Source: Roseibacterium beibuensis
GTDB taxonomy: Bacteria; Pseudomonadota; Alphaproteobacteria; Rhodobacterales; Rhodobacteraceae
Length of the DNA stretch: 64,000 bases
Assembly: GCF_039542305.1 (NCBI RefSeq)
Contig: NZ_BAABHW010000002.1
Coordinates: forward strand, 891,469-955,468
Direction: 5' to 3'
In this document: positions 44,570-53,878 of the stretch, piece by piece
Position numbering within the stretch: the first letter of the stretch is position 1
Layout: every line of letters starts with the position of its first letter
The notes under the pieces: model-generated
What the model was told of the DNA's origin: nothing
Database searches by the model: none
The model's input: only the letters and a program-made list of their open reading frames with translations
Made by a program: the position numbers and the translations under genes

Positions 44570-46390
44570 ATGCAGACTCTCCCTCCCCTTGGTTCGACCG
44601 GGTATGGGCCCACGACGGGGGCCCCGCGCAGTCCTGAAAGTGCCATGGCATCAGGGGCGGGCGACGCCGAGTTCGCGGTCATGCTGGCGGAAGGGGACAT
44701 ACCCTGTGGCCCGGAGATCGACGTCACTGTGAACGATCGCCAAGGTCCCCGAATCACGGTTCCGTTCCGCGCGAACGGGCAGCCGGGGGAGGAGGACGAC
44801 CCGGTCTTGCCGATGGACGGCCAGCCTGGGCCAGAGGCAGGTCGCCCCGTGGTGCCGGACAACCCGACCGGCAGAGTATTGGCCGACTGGGCACAGGATT
44901 GGCCAGAGGCATGGGACGATTCCCCGGCGCTGTCGGACGACACCGGGTCAGCGGTGAACGCGCCGGTCGGCATGGCGATGCAAGCGGGGGGCGATGTGCT
45001 TTCGCGACGAGAGTCGCCCATAACCACACCACCCGGCACTTCGGCAGATACGCCAAATGGCGCGAATGGCGCGCTCACGCAGGGTCGCGTGCTTTCGCAT
45101 GAACAGGCCGTGCAATCGCGGCCTGGCGTCAGTGTCGCGCCACCATCGGACGAAGCTGCATCGGACAGCGCCCGGCCTCTCGGTGGCCCCGGTCCAGCGG
45201 GTATCGAGGTCGCCCCGTCCAAAGGTCTCGGGACCGCACGAGACCTGGCCGATATGCCCCGGCCCAATCTCACCGAAGCGGTGATTGCCCGGAAGTCCGC
45301 CCATGGGCGGCTTGGCCCGTCCATCGCCGAGCCCTTGGTCCCGCGCCATGGTATCGGGCGTGACGGCACGGTGCCCCCTGCGGCGGCGGGTGCGCCCGGT
45401 GTGCCGACCGGATCCGCCCCGGATGTGGCGGTCATGCGCGTGGACACCAAGGCAACGCCCGCGCCCGAGTCGGCGACCGATGCCCAACCGGTTCGGCCTG
45501 GCGCGGCCCCCAGTGTACAATTTAAGCCGCCAAGCGACCGTGCGAGTGGCACCGCGCCCACGTCGCCGCCTAAGCCCGAGGCCTTGCCGTCCTTACCCCA
45601 AGACGAAAGGCCTGCGGGTCTACATGCCGAGATGCCCGGGTCAGGCACCCGCGTGAAACTCGGGTCCGCGAACGCGCTGGCCGCACCACCCAAGCTGAAC
45701 GCAGCGGGCGACGAAGCCGCCCTGACCGGGCATGACCGCACCGAGCATCGGGGGCCGACCGGCAGGGCCCGCGAGGACCGCATCCAACCCTTGCGCCTCG
45801 ACACCGCTCCCTCCGCCGATGCCATGAAAGGCACCGGCGTGGATAAGGCCGCGACCGGCCCCAGCGGGGCCAGTGCGGAAGGGGCGAATGGAGGTGAGCC
45901 TATCCCGCCAACTCCTCCGGCCATGTCTGCGCCCCCGGTCGCCATGCCGACCGGATCGGCCCAGACACCTGCGGCGGGGCTGCCCCCCATGCCTGTCGCC
46001 CAGCAGATTTCCCTTGCGATCAGCACCGCCGAACAGGCGCGCGAGACACCGTTGGACCTGGCCCTTGATCCGCCCGAACTGGGCCGTGTCCGGTTGAGCG
46101 TCAGCGAGCAGGGCGGAACCCTCACGCTGGCGATCACGGCGGACCGGCCGGAAACGGTCGAGTTGATGCGGCGGCACCTCGATGTGCTGCAGCAGGAAGC
46201 AAGCCGCCTTGGGCTCGACGCCCTGCAGGTGCGCCTGTCACAGGGGGGGCAACCCGGCCACGATGGCAATGGGGCGCGGCCCCAGACCGGCGACACTGGC
46301 CTTGCTCCGCACGGCACCGACGAAACGGACCCACACCCACACCATGACCCGCAGCGCGCCCATGACGGTGCCCTCGATCTGCGGCTTTGA
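44570..46390 (+). CDS. fliK: Flagellar hook-length control protein FliK
   Basis: A 606-residue exported ruler that tells FlhB to change substrate. Residues 1-480 are Pro/Gly/Ala-rich, repetitive and disordered; the C-terminal Flg_hook domain (about 485-580) has ISLAISTAEQARETPLDLALDPPELGRVRLSVSEQGGTLTLAITADRPETVELMRRHLDVLQQEASRLGL. The tail is His/Asp-rich. The start is uncertain: ATG 44570 is used, but a GTG at 44531, preceded by AAGGAG at 44521-44526, is in frame and possible. Followed by flgD after 16 bases. Confidence 0.88.
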   Translation: MQTLPPLGSTGYGPTTGAPRSPESAMASGAGDAEFAVMLAEGDIPCGPEIDVTVNDRQGPRITVPFRANGQPGEEDDPVLPMDGQPGPEAGRPVVPDNPTGRVLADWAQDWPEAWDDSPALSDDTGSAVNAPVGMAMQAGGDVLSRRESPITTPPGTSADTPNGANGALTQGRVLSHEQAVQSRPGVSVAPPSDEAASDSARPLGGPGPAGIEVAPSKGLGTARDLADMPRPNLTEAVIARKSAHGRLGPSIAEPLVPRHGIGRDGTVPPAAAGAPGVPTGSAPDVAVMRVDTKATPAPESATDAQPVRPGAAPSVQFKPPSDRASGTAPTSPPKPEALPSLPQDERPAGLHAEMPGSGTRVKLGSANALAAPPKLNAAGDEAALTGHDRTEHRGPTGRAREDRIQPLRLDTAPSADAMKGTGVDKAATGPSGASAEGANGGEPIPPTPPAMSAPPVAMPTGSAQTPAAGLPPMPVAQQISLAISTAEQARETPLDLALDPPELGRVRLSVSEQGGTLTLAITADRPETVELMRRHLDVLQQEASRLGLDALQVRLSQGGQPGHDGNGARPQTGDTGLAPHGTDETDPHPHHDPQRAHDGALDLRL

Positions 46391-46406
46391 CCGATCAAGG
46401 AGATAG

Positions 46407-47075
46407 ATGATGGAGATCTACCCGACCACGGCGACGCAATCGGCCTCGGGCCTGACCGCATCGGCCACCGACAGCACCGTCCTCAGCGCGGATTTCCAGA
46501 CCTTCCTGCAACTGCTGACCACGCAGATGCGCAACCAGGATCCGTTGAACCCGATGGAATCGACCGAATACGCCACGCAGCTCGCCACCTTTTCCGGGGT
46601 CGAACAGCAGGTGCTGACCAATGACCTGCTGGCGGAATTGCAGATCGGCCTCGGGACGCTGGGCATGGGGGAGCTTGGCGGCTGGATCGGGATGGAGGCG
46701 CGGGCCGAAATGCCCGTCTATTTCGAAGGCCAATCCGTGACGCTTCAGGCCGCCCCGAACCAACTGGCCGACCGCACCGAACTGATCGTGCGCGACCAGT
46801 CGGGCGAGGTGGTGCAACGCCTGCCCATCCCGCTGTCGGATCAACCCTTCGAATGGACGGGCGAGGGACTGGACGGCAGCACCCTGCCCGAGGGGATCTA
46901 CAGCTTCTCGGTCGAAAGCTGGCTGGGCGAAGACCTGCTGGACGAACGCAACGTCATGGTCCGGGCCGAGATCGAAGAGGCGCAACTGGTCGATGGCGCG
47001 GTCTGGCTGACCGTGGAAGGGGGGCTCTCCATACCGGCGGAATCCGTCCTCGGGCTGCGCGCGCCGGATGCGTGA
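46407..47075 (+). CDS. flgD: Flagellar hook-capping protein FlgD
   Basis: Scaffold that caps the growing hook. The 222-residue protein has LSADFQTFLQLLTTQMRNQDPLNPMESTEYATQLATFSGVEQQVLTNDLL (about 27-76), the hallmark of FlgD, and a C-terminal FLG-like/tudor region WTGEGLDGSTLPEGIYSFSV. It begins ATGATG, so the start may be one codon later. Last flagellar gene of the cluster, convergent with ubiB. Confidence 0.95.
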   Translation: MMEIYPTTATQSASGLTASATDSTVLSADFQTFLQLLTTQMRNQDPLNPMESTEYATQLATFSGVEQQVLTNDLLAELQIGLGTLGMGELGGWIGMEARAEMPVYFEGQSVTLQAAPNQLADRTELIVRDQSGEVVQRLPIPLSDQPFEWTGEGLDGSTLPEGIYSFSVESWLGEDLLDERNVMVRAEIEEAQLVDGAVWLTVEGGLSIPAESVLGLRAPDA

Positions 47076-47082
47076 CCGCGCC

Positions 47083-48612
47083 CTAGAAGAGCGCGATCAC
47101 CGCGATGATACCCGCCCCGGCGGCAGACCCGGCCAACGCATAGCCAATCCGTTCCGGCCAGGGGTTCTTGCGCTCGGGCGGTTTGGGATTGGCCTGCGCC
47201 AGCAGGGCCGCCTCGGCCAGGTTGGGCAAGCGCGGACCGAACCGCGCCAGCACGCGGGCGGTGTGGAACAGGTCGCGCGCCACGGCCTTGGGGCCGACAT
47301 TGTCACGGATGTATTCCTCGACCACCGGCTGGGCGACCGTCCAGATGTTGACATCCGGGTTCAGCGAACGCGAGACGCCCTCGACCACGACCATGGTGCG
47401 CTGCAACAGGATCAGCTCGGTCCGCGTTTCCATCCCGAAACGCTCGGTCACCTCGAAGAGATAGGCGAGCAACCGGCCCATCGAGATCTTGGAGGCCTCC
47501 ATCCCGAAGATCGGCTCGCCGACCGAGCGCAGGGCCTGGGCGAACTCGCCCACGTCGCGGTCGGAGGGCACGTAGCCGGCCTCGAAATGCACCTCGGCCA
47601 CGCGGCGGTAATCCTTGCGGATAAAGCCCATCAGGATCTCGGCATAGACGCGGCGCGTGTATTCGTCGATCCGCCCCATGATGCCGAAATCCAGCGCCAC
47701 GATATCGCCGTTCGGCGCGACCTTGAGGTTGCCGTGATGCATGTCGGCATGGAAGAACCCGTCGCGCAGCGCGTGGCGCAGGAACATCTGCAACACCCGC
47801 GTGCCAAGCTCGCGCCGGTCGTGCCCGGCGGCGTCGATGGCATCGAGATCGCTGAGCGTAATGCCATTGGCCCAGGCCAGCGTCATCATCCGCCGCGAGG
47901 AGAGGAACCATTCGACCGCCGGCACCTCGAACCCGTCATCCTTGGCCGTGTTGGCGGCGAATTCCCCCGCGGCCGAGGCTTCGATCCGCAGGTCCAGTTC
48001 CTGCATCACGACGCCTTCGAAATGGCGGATCACGTCGCGCGGTTTCAAACGCCGCGATGATGGCGAGAGCGCTTCGACGAACCAGGCGATCAGGTAGAAC
48101 GCGTCGATATCCTTTCGGAACGCGCGTTCGATTCCGGGGCGCAGCACCTTGACCGCAACATCCTGCCCGGTCTCCAGCAGCCGCGCGCGGTGCACCTGCG
48201 CGATCGAGGCTGCGGCGACCGGCTCGGAGAACTCGGAAAAGATCGTGTCGACCGGGCGCTCCATCTCGTGGGCGATGACGCGCTTGGCCTCGTGCCGGGA
48301 AAAGGGCGGCAGCTTGTCCTGCAGCACCTGCAACTCCTTGGCGAGGTCCGTGCCCACCACGTCGGGGCGGGTCGAAAGGATCTGCCCGAACTTGATATAG
48401 GCCGGGCCCAGCGCGTTCAGCGCGCGCGGCACGGGCGGCAAGGACGGGTCGCCACGAAGGCCGAGGAAGGCAAAGGGCCAGCCAAGCACGCGGGCCGCGA
48501 TACGCACCGAACGCGGTGCCTCCATCGCTTCGAGAACGGCGCCCATGGCCCCGGTCCGTTCGAAGGTGGCGCCGGTTCGGACCAGGCGCCAGATGTTATG
48601 CGGTCCCTTCAC
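47083..48612 (-). CDS. ubiB: UbiB, atypical kinase/ATPase for ubiquinone synthesis
   Basis: Membrane-associated ABC1/ADCK-type protein needed for coenzyme Q synthesis. The 509-residue protein has the KxGQ motif in AYIKFGQILSTRPD (about 71), the Ala-rich loop AAASIAQVHRARL (about 130), a Lys in VAVKVLRPG, DMHHGNLKVAPNGDIVALDFGIMGRI (catalytic and DFG-like segments) and a C-terminal membrane helix pair (ALAGSAAGAGIIAVIALF). Two bases downstream of ubiE, so they form an operon. Confidence 0.95.
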   Translation of the reverse strand: MKGPHNIWRLVRTGATFERTGAMGAVLEAMEAPRSVRIAARVLGWPFAFLGLRGDPSLPPVPRALNALGPAYIKFGQILSTRPDVVGTDLAKELQVLQDKLPPFSRHEAKRVIAHEMERPVDTIFSEFSEPVAAASIAQVHRARLLETGQDVAVKVLRPGIERAFRKDIDAFYLIAWFVEALSPSSRRLKPRDVIRHFEGVVMQELDLRIEASAAGEFAANTAKDDGFEVPAVEWFLSSRRMMTLAWANGITLSDLDAIDAAGHDRRELGTRVLQMFLRHALRDGFFHADMHHGNLKVAPNGDIVALDFGIMGRIDEYTRRVYAEILMGFIRKDYRRVAEVHFEAGYVPSDRDVGEFAQALRSVGEPIFGMEASKISMGRLLAYLFEVTERFGMETRTELILLQRTMVVVEGVSRSLNPDVNIWTVAQPVVEEYIRDNVGPKAVARDLFHTARVLARFGPRLPNLAEAALLAQANPKPPERKNPWPERIGYALAGSAAGAGIIAVIALF

Positions 48613-48613
48613 G

Positions 48614-49378
48614 TCAGATCTTCCAGCCCGAATGCAGCGCCGCGATCCCGAAGGAGAGGTTGCGGTATTTCACCTGGCTGAACCCGGCGTCGCGGATCAT
48701 GTTGGCGAACGTATCCTGGTCCGGGAACTTGCGGATGGATTCGACAAGGTACTGGTAGCTGTCACGATCATTCGCGATCAGCTGCCCCATGCGCGGGATC
48801 ACGTTGAAGGAATAGAGGTCGTAAAGCTTCTGCATGCCTTCGTTCGGCAGTTGGCTGAACTCCAGCACCATCAGCCGCCCGCCGGGTTTCAGCACGCGAT
48901 AGGCCTCGGACAGGGCATCGGGGATGCGGGTGACGTTCCGGATGCCGAAGCTGATCGTGTAACGGTCGAAGGTGTTGTCCTCGAAGGGCAGCGCCATGGC
49001 ATCGCCCACGATCCAGTCCAGCTTGTCCGACTGGCGCTGCGCCTCGGCGCGCTTCTGCCCTTCCAGCAGCATCGACTCGGTCATGTCGAGCACGGTGCAT
49101 TGCGCCATCGGCGCGCGTTCAAGGAAGCGGAAGGCGATATCGCCGGTGCCGCCCGCCACGTCCAACAGGTGCTGCCCGTCGCGTGGCGTCAGCCAATCCA
49201 TCATCGCATCCTTCCAGATGCGGTGGATGCCGACGCTCATCACGTCGTTCATGATGTCGTATTTCGAGGCGACGTTGGTAAAGACGCCATGGACCAGCCC
49301 CGCCTTCTCCCGCTCATCCACGGTCTTGAAACCGAAATGGGTGGTGGTGCCGTCGGGGTTCATCGTGTCATCGGTCAT
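48614..49378 (-). CDS. ubiE: Ubiquinone/menaquinone C-methyltransferase UbiE
   Basis: SAM-dependent C-methyltransferase of the ubiquinone pathway. The 254-residue protein has THFGFKTVDEREKAGLVHGVFTNVASKYDIMNDVMSVGIHRIWK (about 12-55), SAM motif I LLDVAGGTGDIAFRFLER (about 69), DWIVGDAMALPFEDNTFD and the UbiE-signature FGIRNVTRIPDALSEAYRVLKPGGRLMVLEFS. Transcribed with ubiB, divergent from mutM. Confidence 0.96.
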   Translation of the reverse strand: MTDDTMNPDGTTTHFGFKTVDEREKAGLVHGVFTNVASKYDIMNDVMSVGIHRIWKDAMMDWLTPRDGQHLLDVAGGTGDIAFRFLERAPMAQCTVLDMTESMLLEGQKRAEAQRQSDKLDWIVGDAMALPFEDNTFDRYTISFGIRNVTRIPDALSEAYRVLKPGGRLMVLEFSQLPNEGMQKLYDLYSFNVIPRMGQLIANDRDSYQYLVESIRKFPDQDTFANMIRDAGFSQVKYRNLSFGIAALHSGWKI

Positions 49379-49478
49379 GGGGGCTTGTGCTCCGGCTTTG
49401 GTCGGGCCTCTTATACGCGGCGCTTGCGGGGCCGCAACGCGGCGTTACATCCCGGTCAGACCACAAGGAAAGCCCGAT

Positions 49479-50342
49479 TTGCCCGAACTTCCAGAAGTCG
49501 AGACAGTGCGTCGCGGATTGGCCCCCGTTCTGGAGGGCGCGCGCATCGCCACAGCCGAGGTGCGCCGCCCCGATCTGCGCTGGCCCTTCCCCGAACGGAT
49601 GGCCGAGCGCCTGACCGGGGCGCGGGTCGACCGCCTGCGCCGCAGGTCGAAATATATCCTGGCCGATCTCGACAGCGGCGAAACGCTGATCGTGCACCTG
49701 GGCATGTCGGGCCGGATGCTGATCACCGGCGATGGCGCGGCCGGGATGCCGGGCGCCTTCGCCCATGACCACGGGCAGATCGGCAAGCATGACCATGTCG
49801 TCCTGACAACGGAGGCGGGCGCGCGCATCACCTTCAACGACGCCCGCCGCTTCGGCGCGATGGACCTGGTGGAAACGGACAGGGCCGACGCGCATTGGCT
49901 GTTGGCCGGGCTTGGACCCGAGCCGTTGGGCAATGCGTTCAACGAAGGCTACCTGGCCGAGAAGTTCGCGGGCAAACGCACCCCGGTCAAATCGGCGCTT
50001 CTGGATCAGCGGATCGTGGCGGGGCTGGGCAATATCTATGTCTGCGAAGCGCTCTGGCGATCCGGCATTTCGCCCCTGCGCCATGCTGGCCGCATTTCGA
50101 AGCCGCGCATCGGGCGACTCGTGCCCGCGATCCGCGATGTTCTGTCCGAGGCAATAGATGCCGGTGGGTCATCCTTGCGCGACTACCGCCAGGCCGATGG
50201 CGACCTGGGATATTTTCAACACAGGTTTGCGGTCTATGGTCGCGAGGGAGAGCCCTGCCAAACCCCCGGATGTACAGGAAAAATAAGGCGAAAAGTGCAA
50301 TCGGGGCGGTCCAGCTTCTATTGCGCGACCTGTCAAAGATAG
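49479..50342 (+). CDS. mutM: Formamidopyrimidine-DNA glycosylase
   Basis: Base-excision repair enzyme that removes 8-oxoguanine. The 287-residue protein begins with the catalytic Pro-Glu (PELPEVETVRRGL) directly after the start codon, has the beta-elimination Lys in RSKYILADL and HLGMSGRM, LLDQRIVAGLGNIYVCEALW, and a C-terminal zinc finger CQTPGCTGKIRRKVQSGRSSFYCATC. Because Pro must follow the initiator Met, the start has to be the TTG at 49479, which has AAGGAAAG upstream. Confidence 0.96.
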   Translation: MPELPEVETVRRGLAPVLEGARIATAEVRRPDLRWPFPERMAERLTGARVDRLRRRSKYILADLDSGETLIVHLGMSGRMLITGDGAAGMPGAFAHDHGQIGKHDHVVLTTEAGARITFNDARRFGAMDLVETDRADAHWLLAGLGPEPLGNAFNEGYLAEKFAGKRTPVKSALLDQRIVAGLGNIYVCEALWRSGISPLRHAGRISKPRIGRLVPAIRDVLSEAIDAGGSSLRDYRQADGDLGYFQHRFAVYGREGEPCQTPGCTGKIRRKVQSGRSSFYCATCQR

Positions 50343-50406
50343 CTTGAACCTTCCGGCCCCGATGCTAACCCTGCGCTTCGGAATGAAGCAGCCGGGGACC
50401 CGATGC

Positions 50407-51183
50407 ATGGCCTATGAGACCCTCATCGTCGAGATCGAAGACCATATCGCGCTGATCAAGCTGAACCGCCCAGACGCGCTGAACGCGTTGAACACGCAGC
50501 TCCTGAACGAACTGTCCAAGGCGTTGCGCGCGGCGGAAGAGAACGAAAAGGTCCGCTGTGTCGTCCTGACCGGCTCGGAAAAGGCCTTCGCCGCCGGGGC
50601 CGACATCAAGGAGATGTCGGAAAAGACCTTCGTCGATGCCTTCACCGACGACCTGTTCGGGCGCGAGACGCAGGAAATGCTGCGCTGTCGCAAGCCGATC
50701 ATCGCCGCCGTGTCGGGCTACGCGCTGGGCGGCGGCTGCGAGTTGGCTATGATGTGCGATTTCATCATCGCCTCGGACACCGCCAAGTTCGGCCAGCCCG
50801 AGATCAACCTCGGCGTGGTCGCGGGCATTGGCGGCACGCAACGCCTGACCCGCTTCGTGGGCAAGTCCAAGTCGATGGACATGCACCTGACCGGCCGGTT
50901 CATGACCGCCGAGGAAGCCGAACGCTCGGGCCTTGTCAGCCGCGTGGTGCCCGCCAAGAAGCTGATGGAAGAGGCGATGGGCGCCGCCGCCAAGATCGCC
51001 GAGAAATCCGCCCTGACCGCCATGGCCGTGAAAGAAGCGGTGAACCGCGCCTACGAGGTCCCGCTGAACGAGGGGCTTTTGTTCGAACGCCGCCTGTTCC
51101 ACGCGCTTTTCGCGACCGAAGACCAGAAGGAAGGCATGGAAGCGTTCCTCGAAAAGCGCGAGGCGCAGTTCCGCGACAAGTGA
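50407..51183 (+). CDS. Enoyl-CoA hydratase
   Basis: Crotonase-fold enzyme that adds water to 2-enoyl-CoA in beta-oxidation and related routes. The 258-residue protein has IALIKLNRPDALNALNTQLL (about 14-33), the oxyanion segments AFAAGADIKEM (about 63) and SGYALGGGCELAMMCD (about 105-120), and the catalytic Glu pair in the QPEINLGVVAGIGGTQRL region. The ATG at 50407 is the family start. The rank among paralogues (fadB-like, paaG-like) cannot be set from sequence alone. Confidence 0.93.
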   Translation: MAYETLIVEIEDHIALIKLNRPDALNALNTQLLNELSKALRAAEENEKVRCVVLTGSEKAFAAGADIKEMSEKTFVDAFTDDLFGRETQEMLRCRKPIIAAVSGYALGGGCELAMMCDFIIASDTAKFGQPEINLGVVAGIGGTQRLTRFVGKSKSMDMHLTGRFMTAEEAERSGLVSRVVPAKKLMEEAMGAAAKIAEKSALTAMAVKEAVNRAYEVPLNEGLLFERRLFHALFATEDQKEGMEAFLEKREAQFRDK

Positions 51184-51191
51184 CCCGGCAG

Positions 51192-51219
51192 GCCCCCGGT
51201 CCATTGGGGGCTTCCCTTT
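51192..51219 (+). terminator. Probable terminator of the enoyl-CoA hydratase gene
   Basis: A 6-bp GCCCCC/GGGGGC stem with an 8-nt loop is followed by TTCCCTTT, an imperfect T-rich tail. Confidence 0.5.
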
Positions 51220-51368
51220 CGTGGCGAATTCGCCTATCTGCCGCGCCAGACATGCGTGTGAGGCCCGCCTAGGCCAGAATCGCCCGGTATCGAACCCGGG
51301 GTCGGGTCTTCCCGCGCAGAACTGTATTGAACCGGTCTGCCACAGGCCCGAGACGAGAGAGACACACC

Positions 51369-51635
51369 ATGGCAAATTCGCCCCAAGCCAAGAAGCGCGC
51401 CCGCCAGAACGAGCGCCGCTTTGCCGTCAACAAAGCCCGCCGTTCGCGCATCCGCACCTACCTGCGCCGCGTCGAGGAAGCCATCGCCTCCGGCGACCAG
51501 GCCGCCGCCCAGGCCGCCCTTCGCGCCGCCCAGCCCGAGATCATGCGCGGGGTTACCAAAGGGGTGTTGCACAAGAACACCGCATCCCGGAAAATCTCGC
51601 GTCTTTCGTCGCGCGTGAAGGCCATGAGCGCCTGA
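51369..51635 (+). CDS. rpsT: 30S ribosomal protein S20
   Basis: An 88-residue S20: MANSPQAKKRARQNERRFAVNKARRSRIRTYLRRVEEAI and KGVLHKNTASRKISRLSSRVKAM, highly basic and helical; binds 16S rRNA early in assembly. GAGAGAGAC lies upstream. It is placed before dnaA, the conserved order in this group. Confidence 0.97.
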   Translation: MANSPQAKKRARQNERRFAVNKARRSRIRTYLRRVEEAIASGDQAAAQAALRAAQPEIMRGVTKGVLHKNTASRKISRLSSRVKAMSA

Positions 51636-52232
51636 TCCGGCATCCATATTAGCCTTGTTATAAAGGCGCTCTGGCAACAGGGCGCCTTTTTTCGTTCTGA
51701 AAAATCCATTGCCGCACAAGGCGCTAAATCGGCCTGCGAGATTCGTTTTCGAATAGGTCCAGAGTCAAGCGCGAAGATATGTTGCGAGGGCTCTGCGACT
51801 CCCGCTAGCTTCATCTGGCGATTCAGACGCCTGGGGGGCGGATGGAGCGACGACAGGACGATCAAACGGGTTCTTCGAACCAGCGCCGCGGGGACAGGGT
51901 CGGCGAGGGTTCAGCCAGCGCAAACCGCGCGGAAGATCCATAGTCCTGGGGAAGAGGGGCCTGATTTATGATGTCGGGTGACTGCACACGGCCTTCGGGT
52001 TGCGTCTCCTCTTTTCGTCGCTCGAATCCGACGCCGGTACATGAAAAGGGTGAGTGGAAGAGTGCCGATCAGCGGGCCGACCGCTGTCTTCGGACCGTCT
52101 TCTTGATGCCATTTTCATCAGCCATCCCTTCCTTTGGAGGGGTGTGTCCGGGTCGCCCCACGGGGCGCAACACCGTGGGATAAAGCGAAAAAAACGGTTG
52201 GCTGGCAGGCGACCATAAAAAGACGAGGACAA
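51636..52232. other. rpsT-dnaA intergenic region
   Basis: About 600 bases with no credible gene. It holds the rpsT terminator at its left end and presumably the dnaA promoter(s). I looked for DnaA boxes (TTATCCACA and its complement) and AT-rich unwinding repeats and found no good match. It is more likely a long regulated promoter/leader than oriC. Confidence 0.6.
51662..51692 (+). terminator. Rho-independent terminator of rpsT
   Basis: An extended stem, AAAGGCGC-T-CTG with its complement (one G-U pair), GCAA tetraloop, then TTTTTT. Confidence 0.92.
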
Positions 52233-53744
52233 ATGACCATGACGAATGAAACTTGGGGGCAGGTGCGAGGCGAGCTGCTGAAGTCCATCGGGAAGAACAA
52301 CTTCTCCGCCTGGATCGAGCCGATCACCTTCGACTGTCTCGAGGACCGCACCGCCAAGTTTCACGCGCCCACCAGCTTCATCGGGTCCTGGGTCTCGCAG
52401 AATTTCGGTGATCTGATCCTGCGCCACCTCGCCTCGGCCGGTATGGGGGTTGATCGCGTCGAGATTTCCGTGGGCAAGCCAGCGCCGGCGCCCGCGCCCG
52501 CCAATACCGCGACCACGCCTGCCGAAGACCTCGCGCCGCGCGCCATGGAACTGGAAGATGCCGCTCCTGCCGCGGTCGATTACGTCGATGGTCATGACGC
52601 CGAGATTGCCCCGGTTGCCGCCAGCGCCCCGCGCCGCGCCCCGTCCGCGCCCGTGGCCCAGCCGCGTCCGGTGGCCGCCCAGGCCAATGGCCATGACGAT
52701 GATCTGCCGGGCGCGCAGTTGAACCCGAATTTCACCTTCGACAACTTCGTCGTCGGCAAACCCAACGAGCTGGCCCATGCCGCCGCGCGCCGCGTGGGCG
52801 AAGGGCGCGACGTCACCTTCAACCCGCTTTTCCTTTATGGCGGCGTGGGTCTTGGCAAGACGCACCTGATGCACGCCATCGCGTGGAAGTTGCGCGCTAA
52901 CCTGCCCGAGTCGCGTATCCTTTACCTCTCGGCGGAGCAGTTCATGTATCGCTTCGTCCGCGCCCTGCGCGAGCAGGACACGCTGGGCTTCAAGCAGATG
53001 TTCCGCTCGGTCGACGTGCTGATGGTCGATGACGTGCAGTTCATCGCAGGCAAACGCTCGACGCAGGAAGAATTCTTCCACACGTTCAACGCGCTGGTCG
53101 AAATGGGCAAGCAGATCGTCATCTCGGGCGACCGCGCGCCCGTCGACATGGAAGAGCTGGACACGCGGATCGCCTCGCGGCTGCAATGCGGCCTTGTCGT
53201 GGACCTGCACCCGACCGATTACGAGCTGCGCCTTGGCGTCTTGCAGCACAAGGCCGAGCGTATGCGCGCGCGCAATCCCAACATTGCCATCGCGCCCGGC
53301 GTGCTGGAGTTCATCGCGCAGAAAGTCTCCTCGAATGTCCGCGTGCTGGAAGGGGCGCTGACCCGTCTCTTCGCCTTCGCCGATCTGGTGCAGAAGGACA
53401 TCACGATGGAGATGACGCAGGATTGCCTCTCGGACATCCTGCGCTCGACCGACCGCAAGGTCACGATGGACGAGATCATCAAGAAGACCTGCGAATACTA
53501 CAACATTCGCCAGGCCGACATGATGAGCGCCAACCGTGCCCGTGCCATCGCCCGTCCGCGCCAGGTGGCCATGTTTCTGTGCAAGAAGCTGACAACCCGC
53601 TCGCTGCCCGAGATCGGGCGCAAGTTCGGGGGCCGCGATCACACCACGATCCTTTATGGCGTGCGCAAGATCGAGGAACTGATGCAGGTCGACAGCCAGA
53701 TCGCCGAGGATGCCGAGATTCTGCGCCGCGCGCTGGAAGCCTGA
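52233..53744 (+). CDS. dnaA: Chromosomal replication initiator DnaA
   Basis: Binds DnaA boxes and opens the origin. The 503-residue protein has domain I (WGQVRGELLKSIGKNNFSAWIEPI), a long Ala/Pro-rich domain II (about 80-160), the AAA+ domain with Walker A GGVGLGKT (residues 203-210) and Walker B VLMVDDVQFI, and DNA-binding domain IV with ARAIARPRQVAMFLCKKLTTRSLPEIGRKFGGRDHTTILYGVRKI. The ATG at 52233 follows ACGAGGAC; upstream reading is leader. First of dnaA-dnaN-recF-gyrB. Confidence 0.97.
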   Translation: MTMTNETWGQVRGELLKSIGKNNFSAWIEPITFDCLEDRTAKFHAPTSFIGSWVSQNFGDLILRHLASAGMGVDRVEISVGKPAPAPAPANTATTPAEDLAPRAMELEDAAPAAVDYVDGHDAEIAPVAASAPRRAPSAPVAQPRPVAAQANGHDDDLPGAQLNPNFTFDNFVVGKPNELAHAAARRVGEGRDVTFNPLFLYGGVGLGKTHLMHAIAWKLRANLPESRILYLSAEQFMYRFVRALREQDTLGFKQMFRSVDVLMVDDVQFIAGKRSTQEEFFHTFNALVEMGKQIVISGDRAPVDMEELDTRIASRLQCGLVVDLHPTDYELRLGVLQHKAERMRARNPNIAIAPGVLEFIAQKVSSNVRVLEGALTRLFAFADLVQKDITMEMTQDCLSDILRSTDRKVTMDEIIKKTCEYYNIRQADMMSANRARAIARPRQVAMFLCKKLTTRSLPEIGRKFGGRDHTTILYGVRKIEELMQVDSQIAEDAEILRRALEA

Positions 53745-53828
53745 ATTCACCTTCGGGACACGATTTCTGGGCATCGGGGATTGACGCGCGCCGCGCTGTC
53801 GCGAAACTCCGTGAAAACACTTGTGCTT

Positions 53829-53859
53829 GCGGGGCGTGAGAGTAGTCTCACAGCCCCGC
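53829..53859 (+). promoter_or_regulatory. Strong hairpin in the dnaN leader
   Basis: 13 base pairs (GCGGGGC then GTGAGA with their complements, one bulged A) closed by a GTAG loop, ending 19 bases before the dnaN start. No T-run, so it is not a classic terminator; an mRNA-stability or regulatory element is possible. Confidence 0.5.
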
Positions 53860-53878
53860 GATCTGTCGGAGCCAGGGC

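Noticed and set aside
51270..51300. tRNA-like T-arm on the minus strand (GGGTTCGATACC)
   Set aside because: The flanking stem does not pair correctly and there is no acceptor, D arm or anticodon arm.
51636..52232. Possible oriC between rpsT and dnaA
   Set aside because: No good TTATCCACA boxes or AT-rich 13-mers; in this group the origin is often not beside dnaA.
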